A stretch of 64,000 nt of DNA from Chryseobacterium sp. OV279 (GTDB lineage: Bacteria; Bacteroidota; Bacteroidia; Flavobacteriales; Weeksellaceae): contig NZ_FQUD01000006.1 in NCBI RefSeq assembly GCF_900128945.1, positions 217,503 to 281,502 on the forward strand. Reading direction: 5' to 3'. Each line of letters starts with the position of its first letter. The stretch's first letter is position 1. The notes below the pieces were generated by a model, which saw nothing but the letters and a program-made list of their open reading frames with translations, did not search any database and was not told where the DNA came from. The translations under genes and the position numbers were made by a program. Below, piece after piece: positions 1 to 8,505 of this stretch.

Positions 1-323
1 GCAATCAACAGATTATCACACATTCCGTGAATCATCTTGGCTAATGTATTGGCCGTGCACGGAGCAACGATGATGACGTCTGCCCAAAGGCCCATTTCCA
101 CATGACTGTTCCAGGTACCGTTATCACTATAAAAATCTGAATATACAGGCTTTTTTGAAAGCGTTGAAAGACTTAGTTTCGTTACAAACTGTTCCGCATC
201 GGGTGTCATAATCACCTGAACTTCGGCACCTTTTTTCACAAAATCCCGGATCAGGAAATGGATTTTATAGGCCGCAATTCCTCCAGAAACAGCGATAAGT
301 ATCTTTTTACCGGAAACACTCAT
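1..323 (-). CDS. coaBC: CoaBC (Dfp) bifunctional flavoprotein, N-terminal part only
   Basis: This is the first 107 codons of phosphopantothenoylcysteine decarboxylase / phosphopantothenate-cysteine ligase, which makes 4'-phosphopantetheine for coenzyme A. The visible part is the FMN-binding decarboxylase domain: SGGIAAYK near residues 13-20, the catalytic-type histidine at about residue 74 (WNSHVE), and APCTANTLAKM...GMCDNLL near 87-106, the PASANT-like substrate clamp. The gene runs off the left edge, so the ligase domain is not seen. It lies downstream of rpoZ on the same strand, with 123 bp between them. The bamD-rpoZ-coaBC order suggests a housekeeping operon. Confidence 0.93.
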   Translation of the reverse strand, partial: MSVSGKKILIAVSGGIAAYKIHFLIRDFVKKGAEVQVIMTPDAEQFVTKLSLSTLSKKPVYSDFYSDNGTWNSHVEMGLWADVIIVAPCTANTLAKMIHGMCDNLLI

Positions 324-446
324 TTAGTTTTAATTTTTGAAATACTAAATTACTTATTTTTTCGCACAAAGACGGGTACAAACAGACAAAGGTCATAAAA
401 GAATTGAATTCCTTTATGACCTTCATATGATTAAAAACAAAAATAA

Positions 447-770
447 TTATTTTCTGTCTTCTGTCTTTCTGAAATAGATATCTTCATTCAGCCATTCTTC
501 GATAGCAATAGAAGTAGGCTTAGGAAGTTTTTCGTAATGTTTAGAGATTTCAATCTGTTCTCTGTTTTCGAAAACTTCTTCCAATGTAGAATTGTGCACA
601 GCAAACTCGTCTAATTTATTGTGAAGCTCCGTACGGATCTCCGCGTTGATCTGCTCTGCTCTCTTTCCCATGATAACAATAGCTTCATAGATTGAACCTA
701 CTTTATCTTCAATCTTGTCTTTATCGTAAGTAATAGTATTTACTTCTGCTTTTGTATCTTTTACACTCAT
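447..770 (-). CDS. rpoZ: RNA polymerase omega subunit, Bacteroidota type
   Basis: A 107-aa protein resembling the Bacteroidota form of the RNA polymerase omega subunit. Omega helps fold and assemble beta' into the core enzyme. The visible features are a central helix around residues 25-50 (YEAIVIMGKRAEQINAEI) matching the conserved omega core, and an acidic C-terminus. The position between bamD and coaBC is typical of Flavobacteriia and supports the call. A TAnnTTTG-type -7 box at 800-807 suggests its own promoter in the short gap after bamD. Sequence similarity to proteobacterial omega is low, so the name rests partly on context. Confidence 0.85.
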   Translation of the reverse strand: MSVKDTKAEVNTITYDKDKIEDKVGSIYEAIVIMGKRAEQINAEIRTELHNKLDEFAVHNSTLEEVFENREQIEISKHYEKLPKPTSIAIEEWLNEDIYFRKTEDRK

Positions 771-799
771 TTTGAGAAAATTATTTTATTTTAAGATGG

Positions 800-807
800 C
801 AAATTTA
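800..807 (-). promoter_or_regulatory. Candidate -7 box for rpoZ
   Basis: On the minus strand this reads TAAATTTG, matching the Bacteroidota sigma-ABfr -7 consensus TAnnTTTG. It lies 30 bp upstream of the rpoZ start. No clear -33 TTG is seen at the expected distance. Confidence 0.5.
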
Positions 808-811
808 CGAA

Positions 812-1807
812 TTATCTTTGGATTTTGAAAGTGGCCGCCGGAGGAGGGGTACTAAGTGCCGCACTGTCCCTCTGGATCTGCATTGCCTTCTTTTCGTTGC
901 TGATCTGATCTTTGATCTGCTGCTCCGTTTTATTTTTTTCCGCCGTCTTTTCAGCCTCTTTTTTCTGTCTTGCCGTTAATGCTGCAATTCTTGCATCATT
1001 TTGTTTTTTTACAACTGCAAAGTTGGTTTTTTCTTTTTCCAGTTTTCCTCTCAGATCTTCTGCTGTTTTGGAATATTCTGTATTCGGAAGTTCTTTTTCT
1101 ACTAGTTTGGTGTAAGCCAAAGCGCTTTCTAAACGTTCCCCTTTAAGTTCATAGACCGATTTTGAAGCCAGTTCGTAACGGGATTTCATGATAAAATCAT
1201 AAATCTTCGGACGAAGTTTTGTACTTGGAAAATCTTCCAATACATTTTCTAAAGCCACGTTAGCCGCTTTATACTCCCCCATTTTGAAATACTGTCTTGC
1301 ATTTTCATATGCTTTGAATTCTAATTTATAAGACAGTTCATCCACCAGCTGGCTGATATTTTTAGATCTCTCAGAATTAGGATAATTCGTCAGGAAGTCC
1401 TGAAGCTCATTGATCGCTGTTTCTGTTGTAGACTGGTCCAAATTATAATCCATAGAACCCTCATAGTAGCATAATGCAGACATATATGCAGCTTCTTCAG
1501 CTCTTGGGTCTTTCGGGAAGTTTACGGCAAAGTTTTTAAACTGGTGTCCTGCCAGTTTATAGCTTTTGTCATAGTAATTGGCATAAGCAGTATTAAAACC
1601 TACGTTAGGAAAATCATCTGTTCCCGCTACAAGGTTAGTCAACCTGTCATATAGAGCCAATGCATTTTTCCACTTCTTTTTGGTAAAATTTTCATTCGCT
1701 GCCTTTAAGATTACATTCTTGTCAGCACTCTTCATTGCTCTTTCCTGCTGGCTTACGCATGAAGAAACAACTGCTACAGCAAAAAGACCTAAAATATATT
1801 TTTTCAT
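812..1807 (-). CDS. bamD: Outer membrane protein assembly factor BamD
   Basis: A 331-aa lipoprotein of the beta-barrel assembly machinery. The N-terminal signal ends in a lipobox with cysteine at residue 17 (VVSSC), placing it on the periplasmic side of the outer membrane. Residues about 30-250 are TPR-type helical repeats (ALALYDRL, AGHQFKNFAVNFPKDPRAEEAAYMSA), as in BamD, where they scaffold BamA and the other lipoproteins. The C-terminal 60 residues are a Lys/Glu-rich coiled tail, longer than in E. coli BamD (245 aa). A -7 box at 1856-1863 precedes the gene, and rpoZ follows 41 bp downstream. Confidence 0.9.
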   Translation of the reverse strand: MKKYILGLFAVAVVSSCVSQQERAMKSADKNVILKAANENFTKKKWKNALALYDRLTNLVAGTDDFPNVGFNTAYANYYDKSYKLAGHQFKNFAVNFPKDPRAEEAAYMSALCYYEGSMDYNLDQSTTETAINELQDFLTNYPNSERSKNISQLVDELSYKLEFKAYENARQYFKMGEYKAANVALENVLEDFPSTKLRPKIYDFIMKSRYELASKSVYELKGERLESALAYTKLVEKELPNTEYSKTAEDLRGKLEKEKTNFAVVKKQNDARIAALTARQKKEAEKTAEKNKTEQQIKDQISNEKKAMQIQRDSAALSTPPPAATFKIQR

Positions 1808-1855
1808 ATAAAAAATTCAACAGTTTTCGGATTCTACAGCCGATTTACTAATTTG

Positions 1856-1863
1856 CAAAAATA
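1856..1863 (-). promoter_or_regulatory. Candidate -7 box for bamD
   Basis: Reads TATTTTTG on the minus strand, an exact TAnnTTTG match, 49 bp upstream of the bamD start codon. Confidence 0.5.
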
Positions 1864-1910
1864 TAACTTTTTTGTCAATAGATTTTTTTTTATGAATATT
1901 TAACGTAAAT

Positions 1911-2540
1911 TTAGTCTGCAGCGTATCCCAAAATCGCAAAAACACTGAGTAAAAGATTCATTCTTACTTTTTTCTCCGCTTCTTTTGTATAAGCTTCCTC
2001 ATTTTTACTCGGCACATACAGCTCGTAGAAGTTTTTATTACGGATGACAAATAAAGTAGAACCAATGATCATTGTAAGGATATCTTCAGGTTTGGGAGTA
2101 AAGGTAAATACGCCTGAAGCCACCCCTTTTTTAATGACATCGTCCAGCTTTTTTACAAACAGCTGATAGAAGTCCAGCAACTCGTCTTTTAAGTTTTCGG
2201 TATGTCTGAGTTCCTGGGTAACGAATCCGTGGAAATAATTGTATTTGAATAATTGGGAAACAATATATTTGATGATCTCTCTCAGCTGCATTTCAGGCTT
2301 GCCGTCCTTGATGGTATCTGCAAATTCTGAAAAGTTCTCTCTGGTCTTGAGTACCCGGTACTGATAGAGGTAAGACATCATTTTTTCTTTGGAACCAAAG
2401 TAGTAGGAAATCATGGCCACATTGATATTGGCCTTGGAACAGATATCTCTTACAGAAGTTCCCTCATACCCTTTTTTGGCAATAAGTTCCTCTGCAATGT
2501 CCAGGATATGGATCTGTTTTTCCGTAAATTTTTTTCTCAT
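1911..2540 (-). CDS. TetR/AcrR-family transcriptional regulator
   Basis: About 209 aa. The N-terminal TetR helix-turn-helix is clear (ILDIAEELIAKKGYEGTSV, then NVAMISYYFGSKEKMM, residues about 10-55). The C-terminal ligand-binding half is all helical and diverged. An in-frame ATG three codons upstream (2549) is an alternative start; I prefer the internal one because the helix-turn-helix usually begins about 10 residues in. The gene is divergent from the tatD-like operon across about 98 bp containing a perfect inverted repeat (2584-2597), so it probably regulates itself and perhaps that operon. The ligand is unknown. Confidence 0.85.
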   Translation of the reverse strand: MRKKFTEKQIHILDIAEELIAKKGYEGTSVRDICSKANINVAMISYYFGSKEKMMSYLYQYRVLKTRENFSEFADTIKDGKPEMQLREIIKYIVSQLFKYNYFHGFVTQELRHTENLKDELLDFYQLFVKKLDDVIKKGVASGVFTFTPKPEDILTMIIGSTLFVIRNKNFYELYVPSKNEEAYTKEAEKKVRMNLLLSVFAILGYAAD

Positions 2541-2583
2541 GAAGTGCACTTTGAGTAAAGTTAAGAAATTTTTAACACAATTA

Positions 2584-2597
2584 TAAACGTTCGTTTA
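2584..2597. promoter_or_regulatory. Candidate TetR operator
   Basis: TAAACG-TT-CGTTTA is a perfect 6-bp-arm inverted repeat in the divergent intergenic region. It lies 44 bp upstream of the TetR start and 42 bp upstream of the tatD-like start. Its form and place fit a TetR dimer site. Binding is inferred. Confidence 0.5.
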
Positions 2598-2638
2598 ATA
2601 ATTTTAAATTAATTTTCTGAATAATCGTACTTTTGTTA

Positions 2639-3265
2639 ATGGATTTTTTTGATTTTCACCACCATAAGAAGAATACAGTCTATGGGATTTACAATATAGA
2701 CTTCGGTACGGTTCCCCCGGAATCTCCTTATTCTATAGGCATACATCCTAAAGACATCACCGTAGATTCTGTGGAGGACCAGTTCAGCTGGCTGGAATCA
2801 AATATCACTGAAAACTGCCTGGCCATCGGAGAATGTGGACTCGACTCCATGGTTCAGATTCCACAAAAGATCCAGGAACAGATTTTTTTAAGACAAATCC
2901 TTATTTCCAACGAGATCAAAAAACCACTGATTATTCACTGTGTAAGAAAATTTTACGAGGTGATTTCTTTTAAAAAGAAAGCTAAACAGGCCGTTATTAT
3001 TCATGGTTTTAACAAAAAGGAACGCATTGCGGAGGACCTGCTGAAAAATAATTTTTATTTGAGTTTTGGAAAAGCTGTTTTGTATCATTTATCTTTGCAG
3101 GAAATTGTAAGGAATACTCCCCTGGACAAAATGTTTTTAGAAACTGATAATGAATGCTTTAATATTGAAGAATTGTATTCAAAAGTTTCGGAGTTAAAGG
3201 GGATTTCTTTGGAACAACTGAACGAACAGATTTTAGAAAATTTAGACACGATAAAGAATGGATAA
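2639..3265 (+). CDS. TatD-family metal-dependent hydrolase
   Basis: A 208-aa protein of the TatD DNase/metallohydrolase family (TIM barrel, metal-dependent phosphoesterase). Metal-ligand motifs seen in order are FHHH at residues 6-9, IGECGLD, IIHCVR, IIHGF and LETDNE. At 208 aa it is shorter than TatD (about 260 aa). The start is set at ATG 2639 rather than an upstream TTG, which falls inside a TACTTTTG -7-like box (2628-2635); this implies little or no 5' leader. It overlaps tcdA by 8 nt. The exact substrate cannot be told from sequence. Confidence 0.8.
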   Translation: MDFFDFHHHKKNTVYGIYNIDFGTVPPESPYSIGIHPKDITVDSVEDQFSWLESNITENCLAIGECGLDSMVQIPQKIQEQIFLRQILISNEIKKPLIIHCVRKFYEVISFKKKAKQAVIIHGFNKKERIAEDLLKNNFYLSFGKAVLYHLSLQEIVRNTPLDKMFLETDNECFNIEELYSKVSELKGISLEQLNEQILENLDTIKNG

Positions 3266-3983
3266 GTACTGGCTGGAGAGAACGGAGCTCCTGATGAAAG
3301 AAGAAGGACTGGAAAAGCTTAATAAGGCCAATGTCCTGGTTATAGGTTTAGGAGGCGTAGGTTCTTTCGCGGCAGAATTTTTGGCCAGAGCAGGTGTGGG
3401 ACATATGACGATTGTAGATGGCGATACGGTAGACATCACGAACATCAACAGACAGCTTCCGGCATTGCGCTCGACGGTAGGACAGCATAAGGTAGAAGTG
3501 GTGGCAGAAAGGCTATTGGACATCAATCCGGATCTTAAATTAATTAAAATCAATGAATTCCTGAATCCGGAAAGAATGGACGAAGTGCTAGATTCTGATA
3601 AGTTTAATTATATTTTAGACTGTATTGACAGCATTACGCCAAAACTGTCTTTAATTAAAGCCGCCAAAAGAAGAAAAATAAAACTGGTGAGCTCTATGGG
3701 AGCCGGCGGAAAAACAGATCCAAGCAAGGTCATGGTAAGAGACATCAGCAAAACGCAGAACTGTTTCCTTGCCAGACAAATCAGAAAAAGACTTAAAAAA
3801 GAAAATATCAATAAAGGTTTCAGATGTGTTTTCTCCAATGAACTTCAACAGGAGGAAAGTCTGAAGCTAACAGACGGGGCCAACTACAAAAGGTCTTTCT
3901 ACGGCACTATCAGCTATATTCCTGCCATCTTCGGACTGTATGCAGCCGCTGAAGTGATTAATTATTTAGTGAAACAGGATTAA
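3258..3983 (+). CDS. tcdA: tRNA threonylcarbamoyladenosine dehydratase
   Basis: A 241-aa E1-like (ThiF/MoeB fold) enzyme that uses ATP to cyclise t6A37 of tRNA to ct6A. The nucleotide-binding motif GLGGVGSFAAEFLARAG lies near residues 30-46, followed by VDGDTVDITNINRQ and DCIDSITPK. The SSMGAGGKTDPS segment with its following basic stretch (RQIRKRLKK) is typical of TcdA rather than MoeB. It overlaps the tatD-like gene upstream (8 nt) and shares one base with rnpA downstream, so the three are translationally linked. The context is RNA processing. Confidence 0.9.
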   Translation: MDKYWLERTELLMKEEGLEKLNKANVLVIGLGGVGSFAAEFLARAGVGHMTIVDGDTVDITNINRQLPALRSTVGQHKVEVVAERLLDINPDLKLIKINEFLNPERMDEVLDSDKFNYILDCIDSITPKLSLIKAAKRRKIKLVSSMGAGGKTDPSKVMVRDISKTQNCFLARQIRKRLKKENINKGFRCVFSNELQQEESLKLTDGANYKRSFYGTISYIPAIFGLYAAAEVINYLVKQD

Positions 3984-4354
3984 TGAACTACACCTACTCC
4001 AGAGAAGAAAAACTCAAGAAAAACACTGAGATTGCTTTACTTTTTGACAAAGGTAAATGGAGGACCTGTGGAAACCTAAGGATCATCATTCTGAAAGATA
4101 AACCTAACCTGCAGGTAGACAGCCATAAATTTGGAGTTTCTGTTTCTAAAAGATATTTTAAGAAAGCGGTGCACAGAAATCGTGTCAAAAGGCTTTTAAG
4201 AGAATGCTACCGACTGAATAAGGATTTATTTAAAGAGGCTTTCGGAGAAAAAACACTGGCGATGATGTTTTGGGTTTCGCCTGAAATGCCGGATAAGTTT
4301 CAGGATGTGGAGGAGCAGTTTATTAAGCTGTGCCAGATGCAGAAGAGGTCTTGA
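3983..4354 (+). CDS. rnpA: Ribonuclease P protein component
   Basis: A 123-aa basic protein, the protein subunit of RNase P, which trims the 5' leader of pre-tRNA. The family signature HRNRVKRLLRE is present at about residues 68-78 (RNR motif), with the expected N-terminal strand and a basic surface. It starts on the last base of the tcdA stop codon. Unlike many bacteria, rnpA is here not next to rpmH, which is common in Bacteroidota. Confidence 0.93.
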   Translation: MNYTYSREEKLKKNTEIALLFDKGKWRTCGNLRIIILKDKPNLQVDSHKFGVSVSKRYFKKAVHRNRVKRLLRECYRLNKDLFKEAFGEKTLAMMFWVSPEMPDKFQDVEEQFIKLCQMQKRS

Positions 4355-4427
4355 CAATGTAACAATGGAGCAGTGTAACAGTTTACCAATGAAATAATGC
4401 GTAAAATGTGAGGCTTTTTATTTTTCC

Positions 4428-4451
4428 CACTGATTATACAGATTTCACTGA
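4428..4451 (+). repeat. CACTGATTATACAGATTTCA repeat, copy 1
   Basis: A direct repeat of about 25 bp, similar to copy 2 at 4505-4530, with shared words GATTA-ACAGATTT-CAC. A weaker relative (gattaatccgtg) lies near 33740. Confidence 0.55.
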
Positions 4452-4504
4452 GGAAAACTGAAAACTGAGACTTGTTTTTGCTTAATGTTTTTTTATTTTT
4501 TCAC

Positions 4505-4530
4505 CACGGATTACACAGATTTTCACAGAT
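4505..4530 (+). repeat. CACGGATTACACAGATTTTC repeat, copy 2
   Basis: Second copy of the element at 4428-4451. The two are separated by about 50 bp of AT-rich sequence. Confidence 0.55.
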
Positions 4531-4713
4531 GGGAAGGGGGAAATAAATGTTCCTTCTCCAAAATATATCGGCCCTTTTTTCTGTCGCGATGCACGAAATT
4601 TCATAAAGGAATTCGGGTATTTGTGTATTAAAAAAATGATAGAGGTTTAAATTTTTGTAAAAACTTGTATAGTTTTTGTAATTTTAGGGAAAACAATAAA
4701 TCTGAAAATTAAA

Positions 4714-5316
4714 ATGTTAGATCATATTCCCTACCTTTCTTACGTCCTGAGTGCCTTTATCGGTATCGGACTGGCGGCGGCAACCGGCTTCAGAGTTTTT
4801 CTGCCGATGTTTGCGGTGAGCCTTGCTTCTTATTTCCACTGGATCCCGATGAATGAGCATTTTGAATGGCTTTCCGGGCTTCCTGCGCTTATTACGACTG
4901 GTATTGCCACTATTGCTGAAATATTAACGTATTATATTCCTTTTGTCGATCATTTGCTGGACACGATCTCTGTTCCTCTGGCTACTGTAGCAGGTTCTGT
5001 TTTATTTGCCAGTCAGTTTGCGGATCTGGGAACTTTTCCACAGTGGGGCCTTGCACTGATTGCCGGGGGAGGAACTGCAGCTACGATAAGTTCGGGTTTT
5101 GCGGGGATACGGGCGGCTTCTACCGCCACAACAGGTGGTTTGGGGAATTCGGTGGTGGGAACTGCTGAAACAGCCGGAGCGGGCATCATGTCTGTACTGG
5201 CGATGGCTGCACCGGTGATTGCGGCTTTGTTTGCTGTTATTCTGATTATTCTGATCGTTGTTTTCGGCCGGAAAATATGGCGGAAATTCCGGAAAAAGAA
5301 TGTGGAACCGCTTTAA
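4714..5316 (+). CDS. DUF4126 family membrane protein
   Basis: A 200-aa inner-membrane protein with about five hydrophobic helices. The Gly/Ala-rich segment (SSGFAGIRAASTATTGGLGN, around residues 128-147) and the IGIGLAAATGFRVFLPMF start are typical of the DUF4126 family. It ends in a basic cytoplasmic tail (RKIWRKFRKKN). The function of the family is not known. Its last 4 nt overlap the end of the convergent minus-strand gene, so no terminator fits between them. Confidence 0.8.
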   Translation: MLDHIPYLSYVLSAFIGIGLAAATGFRVFLPMFAVSLASYFHWIPMNEHFEWLSGLPALITTGIATIAEILTYYIPFVDHLLDTISVPLATVAGSVLFASQFADLGTFPQWGLALIAGGGTAATISSGFAGIRAASTATTGGLGNSVVGTAETAGAGIMSVLAMAAPVIAALFAVILIILIVVFGRKIWRKFRKKNVEPL

Positions 5317-6425
5317 TCCTTACACGGAAGATTCGCTTTGGGACTATCTTTGAGAATGATTGAACGGACTCTTTCTATATTTTCTTTGGATTTCAAAAGG
5401 CAGTAGAATTTAAATACTTTTGTTAAAAGACCGATATCATTGTTGGGAATAAGGGCCTCAAATTTTTTCAGACTTTCTACAGCTTCTTTATTTTTTTTAA
5501 GCTCCTCATAATAGAACACACTTAGCAACAGTAATTTTGTCCTGTCTGTAGGAGCAAGTGTCTCTTTTCCATTATCATCCTCAATGGTTTCAAAAGCTTT
5601 TTCGGGATCTGTTCCAGCTGTGAGTTGTACTGTTTTATGGGTTTCCTCAAGGGCTTTTTCATTCTGCCCGGTCGCCATAAAGGACTGAATTTTAATATTT
5701 TTATAGGTCAATATCTCAAAATCATCCAATTCTGTATTCTTCTCCGCTAAGTTGAGAACATTCAGAGTCTCTGCATATTTTTTCTTAGCAAAAAGAAGTT
5801 GAGCTTTGTTAAAAAGAGCCAGGCTGTTTTGAGGATCTGATGCAAGAATTTTGTTATTGATTTTTAAAGCATCTTCATTATTTCCGGACGATGTAAGGTT
5901 AGCTGCTTTATTCAGCTGAATATCTCTATTTTCGGCAGCAGTGGTGTTTCCTGAAAGGTATTTGGTCACCAAGGACTTAAATTCCTGTGACATGGCCTGA
6001 TAATACTCAAGATACTTAACATCATAGAAAGAATTGGGTTTTCCGTCTGATTCAAGAAATTTTTCGAAATTATGGGTAATCAGTTCTACCTGAAACTCTC
6101 CTTTCACATAATGTATGGTAGCTGCGCAGGAGAAATTATAATTCCTGTCTTTTGTTTTATTTATTTTTTGAAAAATGACTACAGATTCTATTTTTTCAAA
6201 TGAAGTAAAAGAAGATGATGATTCTTTCCAGTCTTTATTTTTAAACAGTGCTGCCCTTGGAATTTCAAGGAGTCTTGTGATCACGGTTTCTTCCTTAAGG
6301 TTCTTTGCAGGAAGTGTAAACTCATGAGTCAAAGTAGCTACAGGAAATACTTCACCCGGATTTACCTGTCCCGAAGCAAAGGAGAAACAAGCAAGCAAAA
6401 AAATACAGACTAAACGTGCAATCAT
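5313..6425 (-). CDS. Secreted tetratricopeptide-repeat protein
   Basis: A 370-aa protein with a signal peptide (cleavage likely after FASG, about residue 19). The N-terminal half (about 20-150) is of unknown fold. TPR units follow at about 165-270 (ALKINNKILASDPQNSLALFNKAQLLFAKKKYAETLNVL). It is the last gene of the eight-gene minus-strand run and its start codon directly abuts the stop of the 692-aa gene. The role is unknown; periplasmic protein-protein contact is an inference from the TPRs. Confidence 0.65.
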   Translation of the reverse strand: MIARLVCIFLLACFSFASGQVNPGEVFPVATLTHEFTLPAKNLKEETVITRLLEIPRAALFKNKDWKESSSSFTSFEKIESVVIFQKINKTKDRNYNFSCAATIHYVKGEFQVELITHNFEKFLESDGKPNSFYDVKYLEYYQAMSQEFKSLVTKYLSGNTTAAENRDIQLNKAANLTSSGNNEDALKINNKILASDPQNSLALFNKAQLLFAKKKYAETLNVLNLAEKNTELDDFEILTYKNIKIQSFMATGQNEKALEETHKTVQLTAGTDPEKAFETIEDDNGKETLAPTDRTKLLLLSVFYYEELKKNKEAVESLKKFEALIPNNDIGLLTKVFKFYCLLKSKENIERVRSIILKDSPKANLPCKD

Positions 6426-8504
6426 TTATTTTCCGCTTTTGATGATATTCACCTCTTCGATTCTGCTGTTGAAATAAGCAACTCTTTCAGGATATTTTTT
6501 CTTTAAAATCCCAAAGGCTTTAATCGCTTTTGAATATAGTTTTTGTTCCAGATACAGATTGGCCAGTGTTTCTGTCATCAGGTGAGAAATATCATCGTTC
6601 TTTTCTCTGACAACATAGGTGCTTTCGTCTCTTAACTGACTGATCTTAGGATTGTTTTCGATAAAGGCTTCAATAACCTTTTCCTGAATAGGGATTATTT
6701 CTTCTTCTTCTACCTCTTCTTTCTGTGCAACAACCTCTTCTTCTGCCGGTCTGTCTATTTTAAGCCAGCTCTGCCATGTATTGATAAAACCGGGAACATT
6801 GCTGTCAGATGGCGTCTGTGCAGTACTTTGAGCTTTAACTTCCTGAACAGACTCTTCTGCCTGTATGTTTTCTTTTTCTCTTTTTTCTACGGATAAACTT
6901 GAGATATCTGAACCGAAGAAAGAAACATTCATCACGGGAGCTTCTTCTCCTTTAGGTGTTTTTGTTTCAGTAACTTCTTCAGAGGCTTTACCATCTGTAT
7001 GCTGTTCTTCTGTCGTTTCAGGCGTTTCTTCTGCAGCAGGTGCAACTTGCTCTTCTGAAACTGTTTCAGCTTCTTTTTGAGGCACTTCAACTGTTTCTGC
7101 AGGAACTTCTTCCGGCTTCTCTTCTACAGCAGTGATTTCTTCTTGTTTTGGAGCTTCAGTTTTGGGAGCGGGAACTGTTTGTTCTTTGGAAATCATAGAA
7201 TCCGGTACATTAGATTCCAGGCTCATCGGTTTCCATGCGGAGACTTCCTGAGCGACGATCTTCTGTTCTTCCGGTTTTTCTACTGTTACTTCCGGCTCTT
7301 CGTTTTGTATAGGCTGTTCTTTGGTCTCTTCTTCTTTTTCAGGAGCAGATTCCTCAGTCGTTTTCGGTTCTTCTTTTTCAGTGGACCAGAAGTGGAAATT
7401 CTGGGTCTCGGCAAAACTGATCTCGTGGTCGGCAGTTTCAGGTTCCTCATTGTCAACCTTTGGAGCTGACTGAGCTTCTTTCATTTTCTTTTCTACCTCT
7501 TCGATCAGGCGTCTCATTTCTTCCTCATGCTTATTCACATTCGGTTTAGAGACTTCCGGAGCTACCGCTTCATCATCACTGTTTGCCTGGATTTTAACGT
7601 CCGGCAGGAATTCATCCATTCCGTGGAAACTGATTTCCGCATGCGGTTCCTCTATATTTTCAACTTCATCAATGATTTCAGAGTCATGCTCTGCTTCAAT
7701 GGCTAAAGGTTCTTCAATAGTTTCTTTCTGTTCTTCCTCCTCAGTAACTGCCGTTTCCGGCATTATTGCTTCTACTTCATGGAAACTTACTTCTTCCTCA
7801 TTATCGACTTCCTGTTCTTCAGCAGGTTCATCGATTTGATCTTCATCAATAATCAATTCAGGCGTGAATTCTACTCCGGCTTCTGAATCTTCTGACGGCT
7901 CATTATTTTCTGCTTCTACTTCCTGTACAGGTTCTTCCTTAAGATTTTCTGTAACAGGTTCTGTTTTTTGAGTCACGATTACCCCTGATTCCAGTGTGGA
8001 TTCAAGATCTATGACTTCGGAATGGGTTTCTTCCAGGAAGTTTTCTTCTCCTTCAAAAAGAATTCTGTTTCTCTCCCCATTCACATGGATATGTTTGATC
8101 TCCTGAACAGGCGGTATCATAGAGGCCACTGCCTCATACTGATCCTGCTTTTTATCGGAAGGCTCTTCTCTTTTTATAGGAAAAGCTTTGTCTTTATAGG
8201 AATATTTCACGGCCTTTTCTGTGGTTTTGGAAGGCTGTTTTTCTTCTGCCGTTTCTGGTTTCGGTTCACGCTGGATCTTCCCGTTGATCAGCTGATAAAG
8301 AAGTTTTTTATCGGTGGTATAGGCCGCCGTTGTAGAAAGTTCTTTCTGATAGTTTTCTTTATCATAAAGGTGTACCCCAAACAAATGAAGTGCCCTGATG
8401 TTCTGAACATAAGGAAAAGCATAGATTTCTTCTTTCAAAAGACCGAGATCTTCTGACTGAATATTTTTGGGGTTCTTTAATAATTCTAAAACTCTGGGAT
8501 TCAT
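6426..8504 (-). CDS. Large acidic, Glu/Pro/Val-rich protein with C-terminal TPR
   Basis: A 692-aa protein without a signal peptide. Residues 1-90 are ordered, with helices such as LLKEEIYAFPYVQNIRALHLF. Residues about 95-600 are low-complexity, dominated by E, V, P and T (EEP, ETVE, QKEE runs), with a recurring short motif of the type EVSFHEVEAIMPE / EISFHGMDEFLPD / EISFAETQNFHFW. The last 80 residues resemble a TPR (LANLYLEQKLYSKAIKAFGILKKKYPE). I do not recognise a named family. The gene sits between lptE and the secreted TPR gene with no spacing. The acidic middle may be a flexible linker or a charged binding region. Confidence 0.7.
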   Translation of the reverse strand: MNPRVLELLKNPKNIQSEDLGLLKEEIYAFPYVQNIRALHLFGVHLYDKENYQKELSTTAAYTTDKKLLYQLINGKIQREPKPETAEEKQPSKTTEKAVKYSYKDKAFPIKREEPSDKKQDQYEAVASMIPPVQEIKHIHVNGERNRILFEGEENFLEETHSEVIDLESTLESGVIVTQKTEPVTENLKEEPVQEVEAENNEPSEDSEAGVEFTPELIIDEDQIDEPAEEQEVDNEEEVSFHEVEAIMPETAVTEEEEQKETIEEPLAIEAEHDSEIIDEVENIEEPHAEISFHGMDEFLPDVKIQANSDDEAVAPEVSKPNVNKHEEEMRRLIEEVEKKMKEAQSAPKVDNEEPETADHEISFAETQNFHFWSTEKEEPKTTEESAPEKEEETKEQPIQNEEPEVTVEKPEEQKIVAQEVSAWKPMSLESNVPDSMISKEQTVPAPKTEAPKQEEITAVEEKPEEVPAETVEVPQKEAETVSEEQVAPAAEETPETTEEQHTDGKASEEVTETKTPKGEEAPVMNVSFFGSDISSLSVEKREKENIQAEESVQEVKAQSTAQTPSDSNVPGFINTWQSWLKIDRPAEEEVVAQKEEVEEEEIIPIQEKVIEAFIENNPKISQLRDESTYVVREKNDDISHLMTETLANLYLEQKLYSKAIKAFGILKKKYPERVAYFNSRIEEVNIIKSGK

Positions 8505-8505
8505 C

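Larger units (their letters stand above)
4355..4713. other. Gene-free region with degenerate dispersed-repeat fragments
   Basis: No ORF is supported. The first part holds reiterated 'GTAACA...CAATG' words (4359-4400). Two related copies of a CAC(T/G)GATTA-ACAGATTTTCAC element follow (4428-4451 and 4505-4530). Fragments of this kind look like decayed intergenic repeats. No promoter box could be fixed with confidence for the downstream gene. Confidence 0.5.

Noticed and set aside
7077..8456. Long plus-strand ORFs opposite the 692-aa gene (7077-7469, 8022-8456)
   Set aside because: They mirror the Glu-rich low-complexity codons of the real gene (giving Phe/Leu/Ser-rich shadows) and have no family resemblance.
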